Below, in pieces: positions 52,187 to 57,281 of a stretch of 57,281 nucleotides of DNA (position 1 is its first letter; each line of letters starts with the position of its first letter). The stretch is from Clostridiales bacterium (GTDB lineage: Bacteria; Bacillota; Clostridia; Lachnospirales; Lachnospiraceae): the NCBI GenBank assembly GCA_012520645.1, contig JAAYNV010000025.1, positions 88,137 through 145,417 of the forward strand, in the 5' to 3' direction. The notes beneath the pieces are model-generated. The model made no database searches. It saw only the letters and a program-made list of their open reading frames with translations, and was not told the origin of the DNA. The translations under genes were made by a program, and so were the position numbers.

Positions 52187-52705
52187 TAAAGAGCGGAAGA
52201 CACGCTATGATCTGACAGCGGTTTTAAAAGACGGACAGGTCATCAATATCGATTCCCAGGCACCGAATAAGGCGGTGGGAGAGTGGATTGAAAGGAGCGG
52301 TGTATTCGGCAGGGTGAGTCTGATATGCCCGGAATATACTTATGGCAGTTCCCGGTTTGACTTTTATATTGAAGCAGAAGGGAGAAAGATTTTTGTGGAA
52401 GTAAAAGGCGTGACCTTAAAGGAGGGGCGTATCGCCGCCTTTCCGGACGCGCCAAGTGAACGGGCAGTAAAGCATGTCCGGGAATTGGTTCAGGCGAAAA
52501 AAAGGGATACGAAGCCTGTGTGCTGTTTGTCCTTCCGATGAAGGGAGTGGACTGTATGGTGCCCAATGTGCGAACCCATCCGGAGTTTGCCAAAGCCATA
52601 CAGGAGGCAGCGGCCGCAGGGGTCAGACTTCTGGCGTATGACTGTGTTGTAGAGCCGGACAGTATGTGTTTAGACAGACCGGTAACGGTATATGCCTATC
52701 CGGAA
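52020..52705 (+). pseudogene. sfsA: SfsA family DNA/RNA-binding nuclease-like protein, frameshifted
   Basis: Two frames together make a complete SfsA of about 229 residues. The first frame gives IVEGIFWERPNRFTAYVDL, KTETVHVKNTGRCLELL, YGSSRFDFYIE, KIFVEVKGVTLKEG and FPDAPSERAVKHVREL, and ends at 52541. The rest, FVLPMKGVDCMVPNVRTHPEF and GVRLLAYDCVVEPDSM, is in the frame that starts at about 52504. Adding one A to the A7 run at 52497-52503 joins them as AKKKGYEACVLFVL. In the restored frame no stop precedes mutY. SfsA proteins are nucleic-acid-binding nuclease-fold proteins. Confidence 0.88.
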
Positions 52706-53779
52706 ATGTCGGTGTTAAAGCAGATGGCAGAGCCGCTTCTTGACTGGTATGACGCATCCAGACGTATCCTGCCGTGGAGGGAGGAGCCTACACCGTACCG
52801 TGTATGGGTGTCCGAGATTATGCTGCAGCAGACAAGGGTTGAGGCAGTAAAACCATATTTTGAGCGGTTTATGGAAAGCCTGCCGGATATCAAAAGTCTA
52901 TCTGAGGCAGAGGAAGAGATGTTGTTAAAGCTCTGGGAAGGGCTGGGTTATTATAACAGGGTGCGTAACATGAAAAAGGCGGCCGTTCAGATTATGGAGC
53001 AGTATCACGGAAGGATGCCGGATACAAAGGAGGCGCTTTTAGGACTTTCCGGTATCGGAAGCTATACGGCAGGAGCGGTCGCTTCCATTGCCTATGGAAA
53101 AAAGTTTGCGGCTGTGGACGGCAATGTACTGAGGGTGGTTATGCGTATTCTGGCAGATGAATCGGACATTGCGGATGCCAGAGTCAAAAGGAAGGTGGAG
53201 CACTGGCTGGATGGGACAATGTCAGAGAAACGACCGGGTGACTTTAATCAGGCGATGATGGAACTTGGTGCCATGGTCTGTCTGCCAAACGGTGCACCGA
53301 AATGCAGCGAATGTCCGTTAAGCGGAATGTGCAGGGCATATGCGCAGGGAAATATGGTTGACTATCCGAAAAAAGCAGCGAAGAAGCCAAGAACGATTGA
53401 AAAGAAAACCGTGCTGATTCTGCGTGATGAAGAGAGAGCTGCACTGAAAAAGCGTCCGTCAAAAGGGCTGTTAGCTGGTCTGTATGAATTCCCTTCCTTG
53501 GAGGGATATAAGACAGAGGAAGAAATTGTACGTTATCTGAATGAACTGGGGCTTAAGGTCATAAGGATACAGCCGTTAATGGAGCATAAGCATATTTTTT
53601 CCCATAAAGAGTGGCATATGAAGGGCTTTTTTATCCGGGTGGACGAGCTGGAGCGGATGGAGCTTTCGGGAGAAGGAAAGGAATACTGGTTTGTGGATGC
53701 AAAACAGATGGAGGAAGAGCTTCCGATTCCGTCTGCATTTGCACCGTTTGTCCAGAAGATGAAGGAAGTCTGCCGGTAA
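52706..53779 (+). CDS. mutY: A/G-specific adenine DNA glycosylase
   Basis: A 357-residue base-excision enzyme that removes adenine mispaired with 8-oxoguanine. WYDASRRILPWREEPTPYRVWVSEIMLQQTRV, the helix-hairpin-helix LSGIGSYTAGAVASIAYG with the catalytic aspartate in FAAVDGNVLR, and an iron-sulfur cysteine set in CLPNGAPKCSECPLSGMC are clear. A NUDIX-like C-terminal domain follows (GLLAGLYEFPSLEGY). ATG 52706 gives normal length but no ribosome site is near it, and the frame is open upstream through the end of sfsA to 52520. A SfsA-MutY fusion is therefore possible. Confidence 0.93.
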   Translation: MSVLKQMAEPLLDWYDASRRILPWREEPTPYRVWVSEIMLQQTRVEAVKPYFERFMESLPDIKSLSEAEEEMLLKLWEGLGYYNRVRNMKKAAVQIMEQYHGRMPDTKEALLGLSGIGSYTAGAVASIAYGKKFAAVDGNVLRVVMRILADESDIADARVKRKVEHWLDGTMSEKRPGDFNQAMMELGAMVCLPNGAPKCSECPLSGMCRAYAQGNMVDYPKKAAKKPRTIEKKTVLILRDEERAALKKRPSKGLLAGLYEFPSLEGYKTEEEIVRYLNELGLKVIRIQPLMEHKHIFSHKEWHMKGFFIRVDELERMELSGEGKEYWFVDAKQMEEELPIPSAFAPFVQKMKEVCR

Positions 53780-53819
53780 GGATAGCAGAGCGGGAGAAAT
53801 TGTGAAAGGAGTATAAAAA

Positions 53820-54842
53820 ATGAAACTGTTGACAATTACCATTCCCTGTTACAATTCACAGGCATATATGCGCAAATGTGTGGAGTCTTTGCTACCGGGT
53901 GGAGAGGATGTGGAAATTCTGATCGTAAATGACGGATCAAAGGATGACACACTGCAGATCGCAAGGGAATATGAAGAAAAATATCCGAACATTGTGAGAG
54001 TCATAGACAAGGAGAACGGTGGGCACGGCTCGGCGGTCAATGCAGGGATTGAACATGCGTGCGGCATTTTCTTTAAGGTGGTGGACAGTGATGACTGGGT
54101 AAAGGAAAGCACCTATCTGGAGATCCTTTTGAAGCTTAAGGAGCTGATTGGCGGAGATAAGGTTATTGATATGTTTATCAGCAACTTTGTATATGAGAAG
54201 GAAGGGGAGAAACGTAAGAAGGTTATGTCCTACAGACATGCCCTGCCGAAAGAAGAGGTATTTGGATGGAATGATGTAAAACATTTCCATGTGGGACAGT
54301 ATATTCTGATGCACTCGGTCATCTTCCGAACCAAGCTTCTGAAGGAATGTGGGTTAAAGCTTCCGGAACATACTTTTTATGTGGATAATCTGTTTGTCTT
54401 TGAGCCGCTTCCCTATGTAAAGAACATGTATTATTTGGATGTCAATTTTTACAGGCATTATATCGGAAGGGCTGATCAGTCGGTCAATGAGCAGGTTATG
54501 ATTTCCCGCGTGGATCAGCAGATCAGAGTCAACAAATTGATGGTGGATTATTTTTCGGGACAGAACAACAGACAGTTTCCGAAAAAGCTGAGAAGCTATA
54601 TGATGAATTATCTGGATATTATTACAACGATTTCTTCCGTGATGCTGATTCGTTCCGGTACGGAAGAAAATCTGGAAAAGAAAAAAGAACTTTGGGATTA
54701 TATCAAAAAGAAGGACAAGGCGCTGTTTAACCGGCTGCGCTTTGGAATTTTGGGCGGTGCAACGAATCTTCCGGGAAGAGGCGGCAGGAAGATTACGGTA
54801 GATGGTTACAAGCTCTGCCAGAAAATTTTTAAATTCAACTGA
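53820..54842 (+). CDS. Family 2 glycosyltransferase
   Basis: A 340-residue GT-A glycosyltransferase. It begins LLTITIPCYNSQAYMRKCVESLL, followed by VEILIVNDGSKDDTLQIA, the nucleotide-sugar region and the metal-binding VVDSDDWVKEST (D-x-D). The C-terminal half is polar and helical with FYRHYIGRADQSVNEQVM and has no obvious membrane segment. Acceptor and sugar are unknown; a role in cell-surface polysaccharide is usual. AAAGGAG precedes the start, and a bidirectional terminator follows. Confidence 0.92.
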   Translation: MKLLTITIPCYNSQAYMRKCVESLLPGGEDVEILIVNDGSKDDTLQIAREYEEKYPNIVRVIDKENGGHGSAVNAGIEHACGIFFKVVDSDDWVKESTYLEILLKLKELIGGDKVIDMFISNFVYEKEGEKRKKVMSYRHALPKEEVFGWNDVKHFHVGQYILMHSVIFRTKLLKECGLKLPEHTFYVDNLFVFEPLPYVKNMYYLDVNFYRHYIGRADQSVNEQVMISRVDQQIRVNKLMVDYFSGQNNRQFPKKLRSYMMNYLDIITTISSVMLIRSGTEENLEKKKELWDYIKKKDKALFNRLRFGILGGATNLPGRGGRKITVDGYKLCQKIFKFN

Positions 54843-54853
54843 GAAGCGCAAAA

Positions 54854-54900
54854 GAAAAAACCAGCCGAACCGTTAAATATTGGTTCGCGGCTGGTTTTTC
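54854..54900. terminator. Bidirectional terminator between glycosyltransferase and PAP2 genes
   Basis: GAAAAAACCAGCCGAACC (54854-54871) pairs with GGTTCGCGGCTGGTTTTTC (54882-54900) with one bulged base; A and T runs flank both sides. The stop codon of the minus-strand PAP2 gene (54873-54875) is in the loop. Confidence 0.85.
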
Positions 54901-55556
54901 TTTTTAGACGGCTGAAGCTGTCGTTTTACCGAAAGCACGATGTCACGTCTGTACACTAAAAGATACATCAGTGCGGCAAGTAAGAAGGCAGTCAGCACAT
55001 CAAAGAAGGAGTGCTGTTTTAGGAACATTGTGGACATAATAATGGAAAGACAGAGGATTCCGGAACCAATCCGGATCACCTTTTTGTCTGCCAGTCGTTT
55101 GCTGTTCATAACGGCAAAATGTGCACTGAGCGAATTGTAGACGTGGATGCTCGGAAAGAGGTTTGTCGGGGTGTCGATGCGGTAAAGTGCAGCGACCATC
55201 TGTGCGAAAATATTGTCACGCGGCAGCTGTGCCGGACGCAGGTGGTGACCGTTCGGGTAGATTGTGGAGACAATCAGGAAAATGGTCATGCCGGTAAACA
55301 AAAAGGTGCAGGCCCTGTAGTAGTCATCCTTATCTGTAAAAAAGAAGTAGAGTACGGTGGCTGCAACATAGATAAACCACAGAATATACGGAACAATAAA
55401 AAACTCACAGAACGGTATGTAATTATCGATTGCCATATGTATCACATGGAACCGGCTCGTCACATTCTGCTCCAGATGGGAAAACCAGCTCAAATAGAGA
55501 ATCGCATAGAGGATAAGCGGAACAGCATGCCGGTATTTTTTTAAAAATTGTTTCAT
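54873..55556 (-). CDS. PAP2-family membrane phosphatase
   Basis: A 227-residue polytopic protein with about six hydrophobic segments. The PAP2-type active-site pieces are NLFPSIHVYNSLSAHFAVM and KQHSFFDVLTAF, with the two histidines expected in domains 2 and 3; the first domain is represented by NGHHLRP. It resembles inositol-phosphorylceramide-synthase-like or undecaprenyl-type phosphatases. The substrate is a lipid phosphate by family analogy. The C-terminus is basic and cytoplasmic. Convergent with the glycosyltransferase gene. Confidence 0.87.
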   Translation of the reverse strand: MKQFLKKYRHAVPLILYAILYLSWFSHLEQNVTSRFHVIHMAIDNYIPFCEFFIVPYILWFIYVAATVLYFFFTDKDDYYRACTFLFTGMTIFLIVSTIYPNGHHLRPAQLPRDNIFAQMVAALYRIDTPTNLFPSIHVYNSLSAHFAVMNSKRLADKKVIRIGSGILCLSIIMSTMFLKQHSFFDVLTAFLLAALMYLLVYRRDIVLSVKRQLQPSKKKNQPRTNI

Positions 55557-55713
55557 GGAAGAATCGGCTCCCTTCTATATAATAAAGATATTGTAGCAAA
55601 ACAAAATATTTTACAATATATAATCATCTACTTTATGTAAGATAAGACCTTGCTAAATATTTGTCAAGGGAGTTTTGGTGAAGTTTTGAAAATCTTAAAA
55701 TTCTTTTTAGAAG

Positions 55714-55727
55714 ATCTTTCGAAAGAT
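55714..55727. repeat. 14-bp perfect palindrome upstream of glyA
   Basis: ATCTTTCGAAAGAT reads the same on both strands. A second perfect palindrome, TTGTATACAA, is at 55745-55754. Both lie in the otherwise featureless 312-base gap between the PAP2 gene and glyA, upstream of its promoter, and could be operators. No match to a known regulator is claimed. Confidence 0.6.
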
Positions 55728-55767
55728 AAAGTGGTTAGGACGGATTGTATACAAGTATCCTTTTTTA

Positions 55768-55796
55768 TTTGCAATCTGAAGAAATTGTGATATAAT
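55768..55796 (+). promoter_or_regulatory. Promoter of glyA
   Basis: TATAAT at 55791-55796 with TG at 55788-55789 (extended -10), and TTTGCA at 55768-55773 17 bases upstream. The transcript would have a leader of about 65 bases. The rest of the 55557-55867 gap is AT-rich, with palindromes but no recognisable riboswitch. Confidence 0.7.
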
Positions 55797-55868
55797 CTAG
55801 GCAATATGTTTTCACCACTGTATCAGTGTAAAGGGAAAACATGGAAAAAGAAGTGGAGGAAGTAGAGT

Positions 55869-57107
55869 ATGTATTCATTAGACGAAGTAAAGAACGTGGA
55901 TCCGGAAATTGCACAGGCTATTGTGGATGAGCAGAATAGACAGAACAGTCATATCGAGCTGATCGCATCCGAAAACTGGGTGAGTAAGGCAGTTATGGCA
56001 GCAATGGGCAGCGTACTGACCAACAAATACGCAGAAGGTTATCCGGGAAAGAGATATTACGGCGGATGTGACTGTGTCGACGTGGTAGAAAACCTTGCGA
56101 TTGAGAGGGCGAAGGAGCTGTTTGGCTGTGATTATGCCAATGTACAGCCCCATTCCGGTGCGCAGGCAAATATGGCGGTACAATTTGCAGTCTGCAAGCC
56201 TGGTGACACCATTATGGGTATGAATCTGGATCACGGCGGACATCTGACACACGGAAGTCCGGTCAATATGTCCGGTAAGTATTTCCACATTGTTCCTTAC
56301 GGCGTTAATGATGAAGGATTTATTGACTATGATAAACTGATGGAAATTGCAAAGGAAGCAAAACCGAAGATGATTATTGCCGGTGCTTCCGCTTATGCAA
56401 GAACGATTGACTTCAAGAAGTTCCGTGAAGTGGCAGATGAGGTAGGTGCTGTTCTTATGGTAGATATGGCACACATTGCGGGGCTGGTGGCAGCAGGACT
56501 TCATCCGAGTCCGATTCCGTATGCGGATGTAGTAACTACAACAACCCATAAGACACTCCGTGGACCAAGAGGCGGTATGATTCTTTGCAACAAAGAAGCA
56601 GCAGAGAAGTACAACTTCAATAAGGCAATCTTCCCGGGCATTCAGGGTGGACCGCTTATGCACGTGATCGCAGCTAAGGCTGTCTGCTTTAAAGAGGCGC
56701 TTTCGGATGAGTTTAAGGCTTATCAGAAGAACATTATCGATAATGCACAGGCACTCTGCAAGGGACTGCTTGCAAGAGATATTAAAATCGTATCCGGTGG
56801 AACCGATAATCATCTGATGTTAGTGGATCTGACCAATTACGGTCTGACCGGAAAGGCTGTGGAGAAGCTTTTGGATGCTGCCCACATTACCTGCAATAAG
56901 AACACGATCCCGAATGATCCGCAGTCGCCGTTTGTTACAAGCGGTGTGCGTCTGGGTACTCCGGCAGTGACCAGCCGTGGTATGAACACAGAGGATATGG
57001 ATCAGATTGCAGAAGCAATCGCGCTTGTCATTAAGGGTGGTGAGGAAAAGATTCCTCAGGCACGTGCAATCGTTCAGGAACTGACCGATAAATATCCGTT
57101 GCTTTAA
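55869..57107 (+). CDS. glyA: Serine hydroxymethyltransferase
   Basis: A 412-residue PLP enzyme that interconverts serine and glycine while charging tetrahydrofolate with a one-carbon unit. [40 protein letters not shown], the PLP lysine in [14 protein letters not shown] and [15 protein letters not shown] are strictly conserved. The length is normal. GGAGGAAGTAG precedes the ATG. After its stop the last 174 bases of the window contain no gene or convincing terminator. Confidence 0.97.
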   Translation: MYSLDEVKNVDPEIAQAIVDEQNRQNSHIELIASENWVSKAVMAAMGSVLTNKYAEGYPGKRYYGGCDCVDVVENLAIERAKELFGCDYANVQPHSGAQANMAVQFAVCKPGDTIMGMNLDHGGHLTHGSPVNMSGKYFHIVPYGVNDEGFIDYDKLMEIAKEAKPKMIIAGASAYARTIDFKKFREVADEVGAVLMVDMAHIAGLVAAGLHPSPIPYADVVTTTTHKTLRGPRGGMILCNKEAAEKYNFNKAIFPGIQGGPLMHVIAAKAVCFKEALSDEFKAYQKNIIDNAQALCKGLLARDIKIVSGGTDNHLMLVDLTNYGLTGKAVEKLLDAAHITCNKNTIPNDPQSPFVTSGVRLGTPAVTSRGMNTEDMDQIAEAIALVIKGGEEKIPQARAIVQELTDKYPLL

Positions 57108-57281
57108 TGGTTCCGTAACCGGAAACACTGGCGGACGGTATTTATAGATAGAAATAGATAGTGTCAAATGACCTATGAAAAAACTGGGCAAAGAAAAAAG
57201 GCTCAGATGAACCTTGATAATTGCAGATATTTTAGTCTGAGGTAAGCTATCGCCACCCTTGACAGCACGAAAAAGAACTGC

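Noticed and set aside
55878..56813. 311-codon minus-strand open frame opposite glyA
   Set aside because: Fully inside glyA, whose motifs are strictly conserved; the antisense protein shows no recognisable domain or start signal.
1..57281. CRISPR arrays, insertion sequences, prophage, tRNA or rRNA genes
   Set aside because: No regularly spaced repeats, transposase or integrase motifs, tRNA-like cloverleaf or rRNA segments were found on reading either strand.
57108..57281. GTTCCG-TAAC-CGGAAC-like hairpin after glyA as a terminator
   Set aside because: The stem is about six pairs and no T run follows, so it is not a convincing intrinsic terminator.

Overview
The window looks like chromosome of an anaerobic, spore-forming Firmicute of the Clostridia, most probably Lachnospiraceae. 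The basis is gene content: an oxygen-independent (cbi-type) cobalamin operon under a B12 riboswitch, a T-box-controlled trp operon, a SpoVA protein, a LysM-GH18 spore-cortex-type hydrolase, a LytTR regulator and a chemoreceptor. Start sites mostly have strong AGGAGG-like ribosome sites, and GTG/TTG starts occur. I see no phage genes, transposases, CRISPR arrays, rRNA or tRNA.

Layout. 1-1898: end of a chemoreceptor gene and a sugar-type binding lipoprotein. 1941-20719: one long plus-strand cobalamin regulon: promoter, riboswitch, terminator, BtuFCD-type corrinoid importer, then cbiP, cobT, cobU, cobS, a second short CobU homologue, cobC, cbiB, cobD, cbiC, cbiD, cbiF, cbiG, cbiH, a cbiJ-cbiE-cbiT fusion and cbiA. 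Most neighbours overlap by 4 to 43 bases. cbiL, a cobaltochelatase and the corrinoid adenosyltransferase are not in the window. 20779-25610: promoter, tryptophan T-box and trpDCFBA without trpE/trpG; trpD and trpC each carry a frameshift in a run of eight identical bases. 25671-28907: SpoVAE-like protein, unknown protein, frameshifted LysM-GH18 hydrolase, DegV protein. 28929-31187 (minus): argG, DUF1294 protein, LytTR regulator. 31501-36426: argC, GNAT, argJ, argB, argD, divergent from argG across a control region with a symmetric operator-like element. 36469-39572: orphan solute-binding protein, small DMT transporter whose start codon lies in a 21-bp perfect hairpin, and a tetR-flavoprotein pair with a textbook promoter/operator. 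39794-47617: comEA, two-component system, GerMN lipoprotein, comEC (split by an in-frame stop), holA, yqeY. 47670-57107: trmB/lysA divergent pair, small secreted protein, DUF1653 protein, 5'-nucleotidase, sfsA and mutY (one open frame after a frameshift), glycosyltransferase, PAP2 protein, glyA.

How it works together. The cobalamin block would import corrinoids and build the corrin ring and lower loop, with the riboswitch reducing expression when B12 is abundant. The trp block senses uncharged tRNA-Trp. The two divergent arginine transcripts supply ornithine/citrulline-to-arginine steps.

A cross-cutting observation: five genes (trpD, trpC, the GH18 hydrolase, the 5'-nucleotidase tail and sfsA) become normal if one base is added to a homopolymer run. 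That pattern points to homopolymer under-calling in the sequence at least as much as to real gene decay, and it should be settled before biological conclusions are drawn. The comEC stop is a substitution-type change and is not explained this way. Annotation is by reading the sequence and recognising family motifs; no searches were run.
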